Counted from the stretch's first letter, positions 10,309 through 19,545 are shown. The stretch: 64,000 bases of DNA from Tepidicella baoligensis (GCF_013432195.1 NZ_JACCDB010000011.1:1-64000), one strand, 5' to 3'. The notes: generated from the letters alone by a model not told the origin. Translations and numbers: made by a program.

Positions 10309-10737
10309 ATGCAGACGGGCTGCGCCGTGGGCCGCTTTCGGTGGCGAATCTGTGGACTGGCCTTGGTGTGGGGCGTGACTGCCCTGGCCCAGGCCACCGA
10401 AATGTGGATCTGGCTGGACGAACACAACCGTCGCGTTCTCAGCGACCGGCCGCCGCCCGCCACGGTACCGCCGCAACGCATCGTGCGTTCGCCCTCTTCT
10501 CGGACAGCACCTGCCGATGCGCTCGCAGACCCCCCTGGGCAAACACCCCCCGCCGTTGCCTTGGACGTGCGGGCCGACAATTGTGATCGGGCCCAGGCAT
10601 CGCTGGCGCAGCTCCAGTCTGGCGCACGGCTGCTCATGCGCGACGAACACGGGCAGCCGATACCGATGGACGCTGCCATGGTCAGGGCCGAACGGGCCCG
10701 CTTGCGTCAGATCATCCGGGACAACTGTCGTCAATAG
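10309..10737 (+). CDS. DUF4124 domain-containing exported protein
   Basis: Small (142 aa) protein of unknown function. It has an N-terminal signal peptide (hydrophobic run ending near TALAQA) followed by the start of a DUF4124 domain (MWIWLDEHNRRVLSDRPPP), a Pro/Ala-rich linker and an Arg-rich helical C-terminus. A perfect AGGGAGGA site fixes the ATG at 10309; the frame is open from a TTG eight codons earlier. DUF4124 proteins are common in beta- and gammaproteobacteria and are thought to sit in the periplasm or envelope. The last 7 bases overlap the convergent rnfH. Confidence 0.75.
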   Translation: MQTGCAVGRFRWRICGLALVWGVTALAQATEMWIWLDEHNRRVLSDRPPPATVPPQRIVRSPSSRTAPADALADPPGQTPPAVALDVRADNCDRAQASLAQLQSGARLLMRDEHGQPIPMDAAMVRAERARLRQIIRDNCRQ

Positions 10738-11054
10738 CCCGGCTTGCTGCCGGGTCTGCGCCGGGCAAACAACCCGGCCGTCCGGGCGCCTTGCCGACCA
10801 AACCGCTCCTTGCGAGCCACTTTCGGATCCACCCGCAGGGGGCGGTAGATCTCCACACGGTCTTGCTCCCGCAGCGGGGTCGAAGGCGTTGCCTTGAGCC
10901 CCCACACCCCAACCTCCCGGTTCGCCCATTCGTCGGCTGGCCAACCAGTCGCGGCCAGAGCGTCAGCCACGGTGGCACCGTCGGGCAGCTCCAGTACCGC
11001 CTCCCGGACCTGCCGGGGACCAGGCGACGCCACGACGGTCACATGCACACTCAT
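10731..11054 (-). CDS. rnfH: RnfH/RatB family (UPF0125) ubiquitin-like protein
   Basis: 107-aa protein with the beta-grasp-like start VHVTVVASPGP, the DGATVADAL segment and the family-defining DRVEIYRPL followed by a basic tail (RVDPKVARKERF). Molecular role is poorly defined. The gene is nearly always next to ratA and smpB, as here, and E. coli RatB belongs to the family. Its ATG overlaps the ratA stop by 4 nt, so translation is coupled. Confidence 0.88.
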   Translation of the reverse strand: MSVHVTVVASPGPRQVREAVLELPDGATVADALAATGWPADEWANREVGVWGLKATPSTPLREQDRVEIYRPLRVDPKVARKERFGRQGARTAGLFARRRPGSKPGY

Positions 11055-11494
11055 TCGCCGTACACCTGATCTGCGCGTTTGACGAAAGCATCGACCAGAC
11101 TGCCCGCGATCTTGTCGAACACCGGCCCCACGAGCGCGGCGAGCGTGGCGCTGGCGAAGCCGTAGTTGAGAGTGAAATCGATCCGGCAGGCCCGCTGCTG
11201 GCCATCGCCCACGGGCTTGAATTCCCAGGTACCGTCCATGTGAGAAAACGGCCCGTCCACCAGCTCCAGATGGATGCGTCGGTCATCCACATGGGTGTTG
11301 CGCGTGGTGAAGGTTTTGCGGACACCCCCGATCGACATGCCGATCGACGCCACCATACCATCTGGCGTGCGTTCCAGCACCTCGCCATGGCTGCACCATG
11401 GCAGAAATTCGGGGTAGCGGGCCACATCGGTCACCAGCTCGAACATCTCGTGCGGGCTGTGCCAGATGAGGACGGTCTTGTGAATGCTTTTCAT
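11051..11494 (-). CDS. ratA: RatA-type START-like protein (polyketide cyclase/CoQ10-binding family)
   Basis: 147-aa SRPBCC/START-fold protein. The family serves as the ubiquinone-binding chaperone Coq10 in mitochondria and as RatA in E. coli, where it has been reported to interfere with 70S assembly. The conserved opening [18 protein letters not shown], the [11 protein letters not shown] loop and the C-terminal helix with [13 protein letters not shown] are present. The frame continues upstream to 11638 through the divergent smpB start region, so the internal ATG at 11494 was chosen. It is divergent from smpB across 67 nt. Confidence 0.9.
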   Translation of the reverse strand: MKSIHKTVLIWHSPHEMFELVTDVARYPEFLPWCSHGEVLERTPDGMVASIGMSIGGVRKTFTTRNTHVDDRRIHLELVDGPFSHMDGTWEFKPVGDGQQRACRIDFTLNYGFASATLAALVGPVFDKIAGSLVDAFVKRADQVYGE

Positions 11495-11513
11495 CGAAGC
11501 CCTCGGGCTTACA

Positions 11514-11541
11514 TACAATCCTGGCTGGTGTGGGGATTGTA
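11514..11541. promoter_or_regulatory. Face-to-face -10 elements for smpB and ratA
   Basis: TACAATCC (11514-11521) and GGATTGTA (11534-11541) are an exact inverted repeat. The plus copy gives a -10 for smpB with a predicted start near 11526. The minus copy gives a -10 for ratA with a predicted start near 11529. The -35 elements are weak on both sides. If both are real the promoters oppose each other directly. Confidence 0.35.
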
Positions 11542-11561
11542 GAGGTCCCGTCATCCCCCAT

Positions 11562-12053
11562 ATGCCCGACATGACTGCCCCGAAAAAACCCCCTCTGCGC
11601 GACAGCCGCATCGCCGACAACAAGAAAGCCGCGTTCAACTACCACATCGAGGAACGGTACGAGTGCGGCCTGGTGCTGCAAGGCTGGGAAGTGAAGGCGG
11701 TGCGTGCCGGCAAAGTGCAGATCACCGAGGGCTACGTGGTGGTTCGCGACGGGGAGCTCTACCTTATCGGTTGTCTGATCCACCCCTTGCGCAGCACTTC
11801 GACCCATGTGTCGGCCGATAGCGCCCGCACCCGCAAGCTGCTCATGCACAAGCAGGAGATCCAGCGGCTCATCGGCAAGGTGGAGCAAAAGGGCTACACC
11901 CTGGTGCCGCTGAACCTGCACTGGAAGAACGGTCGGGTCAAGTGCGAGATCGCGCTGGCGCGTGGCAAGGCCGAGCACGACAAGCGCGACACCATCAAGG
12001 AGCGTGAGGGCAAGCGCGAGGTCGAGCGGGCGATGAAGCAGCGCCGGCTCTGA
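11562..12053 (+). CDS. smpB: SsrA-binding protein SmpB
   Basis: Partner of tmRNA in trans-translation, delivering it to stalled ribosomes. The 163-aa protein has the core [21 protein letters not shown], the [11 protein letters not shown] strand and the Lys/Arg-rich tail [13 protein letters not shown] that enters the mRNA channel. Two in-frame ATGs exist (11562 and 11571). Either gives a normal length. The ssrA gene itself is not in the window. Confidence 0.95.
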   Translation: MPDMTAPKKPPLRDSRIADNKKAAFNYHIEERYECGLVLQGWEVKAVRAGKVQITEGYVVVRDGELYLIGCLIHPLRSTSTHVSADSARTRKLLMHKQEIQRLIGKVEQKGYTLVPLNLHWKNGRVKCEIALARGKAEHDKRDTIKEREGKREVERAMKQRRL

Positions 12054-12079
12054 ATCCGGCCCTGCCCGTCACGGCCCCT

Positions 12080-13234
12080 TCAGGTCAGATCGCGCAGCGG
12101 ATGCATGGCTGCCGGCCAGGGGCTGAGGAAAAACGGCTCCACCATGTCGGGGGTCACGGCCTCGATGCGGTTGGGTTTCCAGCGCGGGGTGTGGTCCTTG
12201 TCCACGGCCAGTGCGCGAATGCCCTCCACCGTTTCCGAAGCCGCCGGCGTCAAACCCAGGTGCACGGGGTGGAAGCAGTGGCGCACCAGGTCGCGTTCCA
12301 TGCGCAGCTCATCGGCCAAGTCCATGGACCGGGCACGGCGGATCTGCTCCAGCACCACATGCAGCATCAGGGGGCTGCGCAAGCGCAGTGTCTCCACGGT
12401 CTGGCGGGCAACCTCGGTACCGGCTGCTTCCAGGGCCTGCACCACCCCCACCACCGAGTCGGCCGCGAAGGCCTGTTCCAACTCGGGGGCGAGCGGCTGC
12501 GCACCCAGGGCGAGAGCGGCTTGTTCGCCACTGTGCCAGCCCAAGGCCCGAGTCTGGGCCTGCCAGGCGGCCATGAAATCCGCGGCATGGGCTGCCTGCA
12601 CGTGTTGCAACGCCTCCCATGCTTTGGACAGCGTATCCGAAGGGGCCCATACATCGGCCAGGCCCCACAGCAAGGCCTGTGCGCCCGTGATCACCTGTCC
12701 TGTCAGGCCCAGGTATTCGCCCACCCGTCCCGGGCAGCGCCCCAGAAAGTAGCCGCCGCCCACATCCGGGAACAGACCGATGTTGGTCTCAGGCATCGCC
12801 ACCTTGGAGCGCTCGGTCACGATGCGGCATTGGCCGCCCTGGCTGATCCCCATGCCGCCACCCATGGCCACCCCATCCATGAAGGCGATGTAGGGTTTGG
12901 GATAGGTGTAGATCAGGTGGTTGAGGGCGTATTCCTCGGTGAAGAAGTCCTCCAGTTCCGGATTGCCTGTGGTGGCCGCCTGATGGAAGAAGCGGATGTC
13001 GCCGCCGGCACAGAAGGCGCCGAAATCACCGTGCCGGCTCTTGCCACGAATGGCCACGGCATGGATCCGCTCATCGTCCCTCCAGTCCTGCAGGGCCGCC
13101 ATCAGGGCGCGGATCATCGGCAGGCTGAGTGCATTCAGCGCGCCGGGCCGGTTGAGCGTGATCAGCCCCACTCCGTTGGGGCTGGCTTCGACCACCACCT
13201 CGGGAATGTTCAAGTAGTCCATAGCATCGTTCAT
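12080..13234 (-). CDS. Enoyl-CoA hydratase/isomerase family protein, 3-hydroxyisobutyryl-CoA hydrolase type
   Basis: 384-aa crotonase-fold protein of the long ECH_2 class. The oxyanion-hole segment FCAGGDIRFF, the MGGGMGIS helix and the MPETNIGLFPDVGGGYFLGR stretch, with the Glu and Asp typical of 3-hydroxyisobutyryl-CoA hydrolases, are present. Those enzymes cleave 3-hydroxyisobutyryl-CoA in valine breakdown, but short-chain hydratases also occur in the class, so the substrate is not certain. The ATG overlaps the stop of the upstream EamA gene by 4 nt. It is the last gene of the long rimP-to-hydratase run. Confidence 0.85.
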   Translation of the reverse strand: MNDAMDYLNIPEVVVEASPNGVGLITLNRPGALNALSLPMIRALMAALQDWRDDERIHAVAIRGKSRHGDFGAFCAGGDIRFFHQAATTGNPELEDFFTEEYALNHLIYTYPKPYIAFMDGVAMGGGMGISQGGQCRIVTERSKVAMPETNIGLFPDVGGGYFLGRCPGRVGEYLGLTGQVITGAQALLWGLADVWAPSDTLSKAWEALQHVQAAHAADFMAAWQAQTRALGWHSGEQAALALGAQPLAPELEQAFAADSVVGVVQALEAAGTEVARQTVETLRLRSPLMLHVVLEQIRRARSMDLADELRMERDLVRHCFHPVHLGLTPAASETVEGIRALAVDKDHTPRWKPNRIEAVTPDMVEPFFLSPWPAAMHPLRDLT

Positions 13235-13761
13235 TTCAGGGTCTCCTGTTCTCCAGCCAGTTGCTGAATGCGGTAGTGGCCTTCGCGCTCGCGCCAGCCC
13301 AGCCACTCGTTGATCACCAAGGCGCCCAGCACCAGCACACCGCCTTGCAGCACGGCGGCGCTGGGCACTTCGCTGACCAGCCACCAGACCAGCGCGATGC
13401 CAAACAGCACTTCCAGAAGGGCCACCAGCATACCCATCCAGGCCGTGCCGTCGAGCTGGCGCACAAACATCCAGGCGATTCCCGCGCTGGCCAGCGCCAC
13501 CATGAAGCCGGTGAACATGACCGCCCAGCAGGCGCCGGAGGCCCACAGCACCCAGCCTTCTTGCCGCATGCGCTGCCAGACGCCCCAGCCTTGCCACAAA
13601 GGCAGGATGACCATCAGCGACAGCAGCGTAAAAAAGCTGCGCCAGAACGTGATTTCAAAGGCCTGGGCCTGCTCCAGGTGCCGAGTCACGACTCCTGCGG
13701 TACCCCACAGGAATGTCACCAGCACCATCAGCGCCACGGCCTGGCCGTGGCGCAGCTTCAT
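13231..13761 (-). CDS. EamA/DMT family transporter, internally shortened
   Basis: 176-aa membrane protein, about half the usual 290-300 aa and ten spans of EamA permeases. The N-terminal part (VLVTFLWGTAGVVTRHLEQAQAFEITFWR) matches the first two spans of a normal EamA protein. After about residue 95 it jumps to what looks like the last two spans and C-terminus (VALLEVLFGIALVWWLVSEVPSAAVLQGG). The simplest reading is an in-frame loss of about 120 internal codons. It keeps 4-nt overlaps with typA upstream and the hydratase downstream. It may be a non-functional remnant or a five-span protein. Confidence 0.65.
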   Translation of the reverse strand: MKLRHGQAVALMVLVTFLWGTAGVVTRHLEQAQAFEITFWRSFFTLLSLMVILPLWQGWGVWQRMRQEGWVLWASGACWAVMFTGFMVALASAGIAWMFVRQLDGTAWMGMLVALLEVLFGIALVWWLVSEVPSAAVLQGGVLVLGALVINEWLGWREREGHYRIQQLAGEQETLK

Positions 13762-15587
13762 GCGGCCTCGCGCTGGGCGCGTTTGCGCTCGTGCTCTTTC
13801 AGGAAACGCTTGCGCAGACGGATGCTCTTGGGCGTGATTTCGACCAGCTCGTCGTCGTCGATGAAGTCCACGGCGTATTCGAGCGTCAGCTCGATCGGGG
13901 GCGTGATCTTGATCGCGTCTTCCTTGCCGCTGACGCGGAAGTTGGTCAACTGCTTGGTGCGCGTGGCGTTCACCACCAGGTCGTTCTCGCGGTTGTGAAT
14001 ACCCACGATCATGCCTTCGTACACGGGGTCCCCCGCTTTGACGAACATGCGCCCACGGTCGTCCAGCTTGCCCAAGGCATAGGTGAAGATTTCGCCATCG
14101 TCCATGGAGATCAGCACCCCGTTCTTGCGCCCGCCGATATCGCCCTTGTAGGGTTCATAACCATCGAAGATGGACGCGATCAGGCCCGAACCTCGGGTGA
14201 GGTTGAGGAACTCGTTGCTGAAGCCGATCAGGCCACGGGCGGGAATGCGGTACTCCAGCCGCACGCGGCCTTTGCCGTCCGGCTCCATGTTCACCATCTC
14301 CCCCTTGCGCAAACCCAGCGCCTGCATCACGCCACCCTGGTGTTCTTCCTCCACATCGGCGGTCACCAACTCCATGGGTTCGCACTTCACACCATCGATT
14401 TCTTTGAACACCACGCGCGGCTTGGAGACGGCCAGTTCGTAGCCTTCGCGGCGCATGTTCTCCAGCAGGATGGTCAGGTGCAATTCACCCCGGCCGGCCA
14501 CCTCGAAAACGCCATCCTCGTCGGTTTCCTTCACGCGCAAGGCCACGTTGTGCTGCAACTCCTTCTGCAGGCGGTCCCAGATCTGGCGACTGGTCACGAA
14601 CTTGCCTTCCCGACCGGCCAGCGGACTGGTGTTGACGCAGAAGTTCATGATCAGGGTCGGCTCATCCACTTTCAGCATGGGCAGAGGCCGGGGGTCTTCC
14701 ACACTGGTCACGGTCACGCCGATACCGATGTCCTCGATGCCATTGATCAGCACGATATTGCCCGGCCCCGCCGCGCTGGTCTGCATGCGGTCCAGTCCCT
14801 GGAAGGTCAGCACCTGGTTGATCCGGCCTTTGACGCGCTTGCCGTCCGGGCCTTCGCACACCAGCACGTCCATGCCGGGCTTGATGGTGCCGGAGTTCAC
14901 CCGGCCCACGCCGATGCGGCCCACGAAACTGGAATAGTCCAGCGCAGAAATCTGCAACTGCAACGGCGCCTGCGGGTCGCCGGTATGTGCCGGCACATGC
15001 TTGAGGATGGTGTCGAACAGGGCCGACATGTCAGGGCCCCACTGCTCGCCCGGGGCCCCCTCTTCCAGGCTGGACCAGCCGTTGATGCCCGAGGCGTACA
15101 CCACTGGGAAGTCCAGCTGCTCGTCGGTGGCGCCCAGCTTGTCGAACAAGTCGAAGGCGGCATTGATCACCTTGTCGCAGTTGGCGCCGGGCTTGTCCAC
15201 CTTGTTGACGACCACGATGGGCTTCAGACCCAGGGCCAGGGCCTTCTTGGTCACGAAGCGGGTTTGCGGCATCGGGCCTTCCTGGGCATCGATCAACAGC
15301 ACCACGCCATCCACCATGGACAGGGCGCGTTCCACCTCGCCGCCAAAGTCGGCGTGGCCCGGGGTGTCCACGATGTTGATGTGGGTGCCTTGCCAGCTCA
15401 CGGCACAGTTTTTGGCCAGGATGGTGATGCCCCGTTCCCGTTCGATGGCGTTGTTGTCCATCACCGTGTCCACGACTTTCTCGTGCTCGGCGAAGGTGCC
15501 GCTTTGCCGCAGCAATTGGTCCACCATGGTGGTCTTGCCGTGGTCCACATGGGCGATGATGGCGATGTTGCGAATGGGAGTGCTCAT
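13758..15587 (-). CDS. typA: Ribosome-associated GTPase TypA/BipA
   Basis: 609-aa translational GTPase of the EF-G/LepA group that helps 50S assembly and stress adaptation. G1 is AHVDHGKTTM near residue 12, G3 is DTPGHADFGGE, G4 is NKVDKPGA. These are followed by the EF-G-like domains and the BipA-specific C-terminus with the GRMFVKAGDPVYEGMIVG and GKEDAIKITPP motifs. The ATG overlaps the truB stop by 4 nt, and its stop overlaps the next start in the same way. Confidence 0.97.
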   Translation of the reverse strand: MSTPIRNIAIIAHVDHGKTTMVDQLLRQSGTFAEHEKVVDTVMDNNAIERERGITILAKNCAVSWQGTHINIVDTPGHADFGGEVERALSMVDGVVLLIDAQEGPMPQTRFVTKKALALGLKPIVVVNKVDKPGANCDKVINAAFDLFDKLGATDEQLDFPVVYASGINGWSSLEEGAPGEQWGPDMSALFDTILKHVPAHTGDPQAPLQLQISALDYSSFVGRIGVGRVNSGTIKPGMDVLVCEGPDGKRVKGRINQVLTFQGLDRMQTSAAGPGNIVLINGIEDIGIGVTVTSVEDPRPLPMLKVDEPTLIMNFCVNTSPLAGREGKFVTSRQIWDRLQKELQHNVALRVKETDEDGVFEVAGRGELHLTILLENMRREGYELAVSKPRVVFKEIDGVKCEPMELVTADVEEEHQGGVMQALGLRKGEMVNMEPDGKGRVRLEYRIPARGLIGFSNEFLNLTRGSGLIASIFDGYEPYKGDIGGRKNGVLISMDDGEIFTYALGKLDDRGRMFVKAGDPVYEGMIVGIHNRENDLVVNATRTKQLTNFRVSGKEDAIKITPPIELTLEYAVDFIDDDELVEITPKSIRLRKRFLKEHERKRAQREAA

Positions 15588-16537
15588 GTTGGGTTTTCCA
15601 GGATTTGTTGAATTTCAATGGGGCTCAGCAGCCGCCCCGGTATGAGTTCACCGGCTTTGACGCGGGCGGTGCCCAGCAGCGTGGCGGGCCGCTTGCCATA
15701 GACGGCGACGCGCTCGGTATCGGCCCATGGCCCGCGACGTCGCATGCCGCTGAGGAAGCGCGCCGCATGGTCGCCGTCCAGCGTGACGCGGTCATGTCCG
15801 GCCAGCAGCGCATCCACCGGCAGCAGCAGCGCAAGGCGGCGGTCTTCTGGCAGGGCTTCGATCTGCTCCAGGGTCAGGCAGCCGTCCAGGTCGAAGCAGC
15901 CGGTGGCCACGCGCCGCAATGCGCTCAGATGGGCGCCGCAGCCGAGCGCCTCCCCTATGTCTTCGCCCAGTGTTCGAATATAGGTGCCCTTGCTACAGCG
16001 CACCCGCAGGCGCAGGGCGGGGGCATCTCCTTGCAGGCGAAGGTCGAGCAGTTCGAGAGCGTGGATGGTGACCGCGCGTGACTCCCGCGACACCTCGATG
16101 CCGGCGCGGGCGTATTCGTACAGGGCCTTGCCGTCTTTCTTGAGGGCGCTGTGCATGGGCGGCAATTGCTGGATGGGGCCCGTGAAGCGGTCGAGAACCT
16201 CCACCACCGCGCCCGGCGTACAGGTCACCGGCCGGGTTTCTAGCACCGCTCCCTCTGCATCGCCCGTGCTTGTCTTCACCCCCAGGCGCAGCGTGGTCTC
16301 ATAGGTTTTGTCCGCATCCAGATGCAGCTGACTGAACTTGGTGGCGGCACCGAAACACAGAGGCAACACCCCCGTGGCCAGCGGATCCAGCGTTCCGGTG
16401 TGGCCAGCCTTGTCGGCACGCAACAGCCATTTGACCTTTTGCAAGGCCTGATGGCTGGACAAGCCGATGGGTTTGTCAAGCAGCAGCACCCCATGCACGG
16501 GGCGACGCTGCACCCGCGCGCGAGGGGCAGCCATCAT
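15584..16537 (-). CDS. truB: tRNA pseudouridine-55 synthase
   Basis: Converts U55 in the T loop of tRNAs to pseudouridine. The 317-aa protein has the catalytic motif GHTGTLDPLATG with Asp51, the opening HGVLLLDKPIGLSSHQAL, the RCSKGTYIRTLGEDIG segment and a C-terminal PUA-like region (GTARVKAGELIPGRL). Located between rbfA and typA, the usual place in proteobacteria. Confidence 0.96.
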   Translation of the reverse strand: MMAAPRARVQRRPVHGVLLLDKPIGLSSHQALQKVKWLLRADKAGHTGTLDPLATGVLPLCFGAATKFSQLHLDADKTYETTLRLGVKTSTGDAEGAVLETRPVTCTPGAVVEVLDRFTGPIQQLPPMHSALKKDGKALYEYARAGIEVSRESRAVTIHALELLDLRLQGDAPALRLRVRCSKGTYIRTLGEDIGEALGCGAHLSALRRVATGCFDLDGCLTLEQIEALPEDRRLALLLPVDALLAGHDRVTLDGDHAARFLSGMRRRGPWADTERVAVYGKRPATLLGTARVKAGELIPGRLLSPIEIQQILENPT

Positions 16538-16539
16538 GC

Positions 16540-16911
16540 TCAGCTCTCTTCTTTTGAGCGTGAGGCCACGGCCTTGGCGATGAGGGCATTCATGTCGGCC
16601 GCCCGCTCGGTGGTGCGGTCGAAATGAAAATGCAGGGTCGGCACGGTGTGGATACGCAAACGCTTGAACAGACCGTTGCGCAGGAAACCGGCCGCCTGGT
16701 TCAGGGCCGTTTCGGTTTCCTGCGGGTCACCGACCAGCACACTGAAATACACCTTCGCATGGGCATAGTCGGGCGTGACCTCGACGCCCTGTAGCGTGAT
16801 CATGCCCACGCGCGGGTCTTTCAATTCCCGCGCGATGAGCTCGGTGAGGTCGCGCTGGATCTGATCGGCGACCTTGAAGCTGCGGTTGGAAGACGACTTG
16901 CGGGCAGGCAT
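16540..16911 (-). CDS. rbfA: 30S ribosome-binding factor A
   Basis: 123-aa KH-like protein needed for late maturation of the 16S rRNA 5' end and cold adaptation. The conserved [17 protein letters not shown] start, the [12 protein letters not shown] strands and the [14 protein letters not shown] segment are present. It sits 3 nt after infB and 2 nt before truB. Confidence 0.95.
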   Translation of the reverse strand: MPARKSSSNRSFKVADQIQRDLTELIARELKDPRVGMITLQGVEVTPDYAHAKVYFSVLVGDPQETETALNQAAGFLRNGLFKRLRIHTVPTLHFHFDRTTERAADMNALIAKAVASRSKEES

Positions 16912-16914
16912 GGC

Positions 16915-19209
16915 TTACAGCGTGCGGGCGATTTCTTTGACCTCGAACAGCTCGAGGATATCGCCTTCCTTGATATCGTTGTAATTTTTGAGCTTGATAC
17001 CACACTCGAAGCCTTCGCGCACTTCCTTGACGTCGTCCTTCATGCGCTTGAGCGATTCGATCTCGCCGGTATAGATCACCACGTTGTCGCGCAGCAGCCG
17101 GAAATGCGCCGAGCGTGTGACATACCCCGAGGTGACCATGCATCCCGCCACGGTACCGATCTTGGAGGCCACGAACACGGTCCGGATCTCGGCAGTGCCG
17201 ATGTCTTCTTCGCGTTTCTCTGGCGCCAGCATCCCCGACATGGCAGCCTTGAGCTCGTCCACCGCGTCGTAGATGATGTTGTAGTAATGCAGGTCCACGT
17301 CGTTGGCTTCGGCCAGCTTGCGGGCGCCGGCATCCGCGCGCACGTTGAAACCGATGACGATGGCCTTGGAGGCGATCGCCAGGTTGATGTCGGACTCGCT
17401 GATGCCACCCACCCCGGCATAAACCAGCTGGACCCGAACCTCATCGGTCGAGAGCTTGAGCAGCGAAGACGCCAGCGCTTCCTGCGAGCCCTGCACGTCG
17501 GCCTTGATGATGATGGGCAAGGTCTTGACTTCGCCGGCCTGCATGTCGGCAAACATGTTTTCCAGCTTGGCGGCTTGTTGCTTGGCCAGCTTGGTGGAGC
17601 GGAATTTGCCTGCGCGGTAGGTCGCGATTTCCCGGGCGCGGCGCTCGTCGGTCAGCACCATGAAGTCGTCACCGGCCTGTGGCACCTCGGCCAAGCCCTG
17701 GATTTCCACCGGGATGGACGGGCCGGCTTCCTTGATCGGCTTGCCGTTCTCGTCGAGCATGGCGCGCACGCGGCCAGACGTCTGACCGGCCAGCACCACG
17801 TCGCCCACCTTGAGTGTGCCGGACTGCACCAACACGGTGGCCACGGCACCACGCCCCTTGTCGAGGCGGGCTTCGATCACCAAGCCCTTGGCATTCGCAT
17901 CGACCGGTGCCTTGAGCTCCAGAATTTCGGCTTGCAGCAGCACGTTTTCCAGCAGCTCATCGATACCCATGCCGGTCTTGGACGACACGGCGATGAAGGG
18001 TGAATCACCACCAAACTCCTCGGGCACCACTTCCTCGGCCACCAACTCGGCCTTGACCTTTTCGATATTCGCTTCGGGTTTGTCGGCCTTGGTCATGGCC
18101 ACCACGATCGGCACCCCCGCAGCCTTGGCATGCTTGATGGCCTCTTTGGTCTGGGGCATCACGCCGTCATCGGCCGCGCAAACGAGGATGACGATGTCGG
18201 TGGCCTGGGCGCCACGGGCACGCATCGCGGTGAAGGCCTCGTGGCCAGGGGTATCCAGGAACGTGATCATGCCGCGTGGGGTATGGACATGGTAAGCCCC
18301 GATGTGCTGGGTGATGCCGCCGGCCTCGCCTGCCGCCACCTTGGAGCGGCGGATGTAGTCCAGCAGCGAAGTCTTGCCATGGTCCACGTGGCCCATCACG
18401 GTCACCACCGGGGCACGCGGCTTGAGTTCGGCGTTGGCCGAAGACACCTCCTCTTCGGTGAAGGCCTCCGGATCGTCCAGTGCGGCGGCCACGGCCTTGT
18501 GTCCGAGCTCCTCCACCACGATCATGGCGGTGTCCTGGTCCAGCGACTGGTTGATGGTGACCATCTGGCCCAACTTCATGAGCTGCTTGATGACTTCAGA
18601 CGACTTGACCGCCATCTTGTGTGCCAGTTCAGCCACGGTGATGGTTTCCGGCACATGGACTTCGATGACTTTGGCCTCGGGCGGTGCGGCAAAAGCCGTT
18701 TCCCGGTCGTCGCGACCGCCGCGCTTGCTCCCCTTGGGGCCGGCACGCCAGTTGCTTGCGCCACGGCCTGCCGAGCCGGTATCGCCACGGGTTTTGAGCT
18801 CCTTTTTCTTGCCGGCTTCATCCTTCCAGGTGGAAGACAGGGCTTCAGACTTGACTTCTTTCTTGCCGCCACCCGCCGCGCCAGCAGTGGCTTTGGCCGG
18901 GGTGTTCGCCGGTTTGTGCAGCGTGCCCTTGATCCCGGGCTTGGCCTCGGCGGACTTGGGTTCCTCCGGTTTTTTGGCCACCAGCACTTTTTTCGGGGCC
19001 GCCATCATGGCCCGGATGGCTTCAGCCTCGGCCAGTGCTTTGCGACGCCGCTCGTCCAGATCACGAGCGCGCTGCTCCTCCTCTGCCTTTTCGGCAGCCA
19101 GCCGCTGCTGGGCTTCTTCCCGTGCGCGGGCCTGGGCTTCAGCCTGGACTTGCTGCTCGACCGCATTGACCGTTGGTGCAGGCTCGGGGGCAGGAGCGGC
19201 AGCATCCAC
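16915..19209 (-). CDS. infB: Translation initiation factor IF-2, uninterrupted catalytic part
   Basis: IF-2 brings fMet-tRNA to the 30S subunit and hydrolyses GTP on 50S joining. This 764-codon stretch holds a charged Ala/Glu/Lys linker (1-175), the second IF2_N domain (about 182-233), the G domain (G1 GHVDHGKT 273-280, G3 DTPGH 319-323, G4 TKAD 373-376, where Thr replaces the usual Asn) and domains II-IV. It is in frame with the N-terminal segment at 19465-20001, but four TAA codons at 19330, 19375, 19420 and 19465 separate them. The GTG at 19209 is the first usual start after the last stop, though its ribosome site is poor (AGAGGG, 14 nt away). The size resembles E. coli IF2-beta, which starts internally. 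Confidence 0.85.
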   Translation of the reverse strand: MDAAAPAPEPAPTVNAVEQQVQAEAQARAREEAQQRLAAEKAEEEQRARDLDERRRKALAEAEAIRAMMAAPKKVLVAKKPEEPKSAEAKPGIKGTLHKPANTPAKATAGAAGGGKKEVKSEALSSTWKDEAGKKKELKTRGDTGSAGRGASNWRAGPKGSKRGGRDDRETAFAAPPEAKVIEVHVPETITVAELAHKMAVKSSEVIKQLMKLGQMVTINQSLDQDTAMIVVEELGHKAVAAALDDPEAFTEEEVSSANAELKPRAPVVTVMGHVDHGKTSLLDYIRRSKVAAGEAGGITQHIGAYHVHTPRGMITFLDTPGHEAFTAMRARGAQATDIVILVCAADDGVMPQTKEAIKHAKAAGVPIVVAMTKADKPEANIEKVKAELVAEEVVPEEFGGDSPFIAVSSKTGMGIDELLENVLLQAEILELKAPVDANAKGLVIEARLDKGRGAVATVLVQSGTLKVGDVVLAGQTSGRVRAMLDENGKPIKEAGPSIPVEIQGLAEVPQAGDDFMVLTDERRAREIATYRAGKFRSTKLAKQQAAKLENMFADMQAGEVKTLPIIIKADVQGSQEALASSLLKLSTDEVRVQLVYAGVGGISESDINLAIASKAIVIGFNVRADAGARKLAEANDVDLHYYNIIYDAVDELKAAMSGMLAPEKREEDIGTAEIRTVFVASKIGTVAGCMVTSGYVTRSAHFRLLRDNVVIYTGEIESLKRMKDDVKEVREGFECGIKLKNYNDIKEGDILELFEVKEIARTL

Positions 19210-19265
19210 GGCCTTGGCGGCAGCCCTCTGTTCACGAGCCAGACGCTCGGCGGCAGCGCGGGCTT

Positions 19266-19545
19266 CGGCCTCTTCGCGCGCACGTTGCGCTTGCGCCGCG
19301 GCACGGGCGTCGGCCTCTTCGCGCTCACGTTACGCTTGCGCCGCGGCACGGGCGTCGGCCTCTTCGCGCTCACGTTACGCTTGCGCCGCGGCACGGGCGT
19401 CGGCCTCTTCGCGCTCACGTTACGCTTGCGCCGCGGCACGGGCGTCGGCCTCTTCGCGCTCACGTTACGCTTGCGCCGCGGCACGGGCTTCGGCCTCTTC
19501 GCGCTCACGTTGCGCTTGCGCCGCGGCACGGGCTTCGGCCTCTTC
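19266..19545 (-). repeat. 45-bp tandem repeat in the infB linker, four copies with in-frame TAA
   Basis: Six full 45-bp units begin at 19266, 19311, 19356, 19401, 19446 and 19491, plus a partial one at 19536. Each encodes a 15-residue block of the form [14 protein letters not shown] plus one more codon. That codon is CAA (Gln) in the outer units (19285-19287 and 19510-19512) but TAA in the four middle ones (19330, 19375, 19420, 19465). The middle units also share an Asp codon where the outer ones have Glu. The pattern indicates amplification of a single mutated unit. Confidence 0.95.

Noticed and set aside
13713-15611. Plus-strand ORF of 632 codons opposite typA
   Set aside because: Its amino-acid content (His, Gln, Val, Leu-rich) is that of an antisense frame in GC-rich DNA. 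typA on the other strand has every family motif.
19266-19545. Genetic-code change with TAA read as Gln
   Set aside because: TAA occurs as the natural terminator of fbp, ppx and rpmE2 in this window at the expected family lengths, so it is a normal stop.
19266-19545. CRISPR-like array
   Set aside because: The units are contiguous with no spacers and encode a protein linker.
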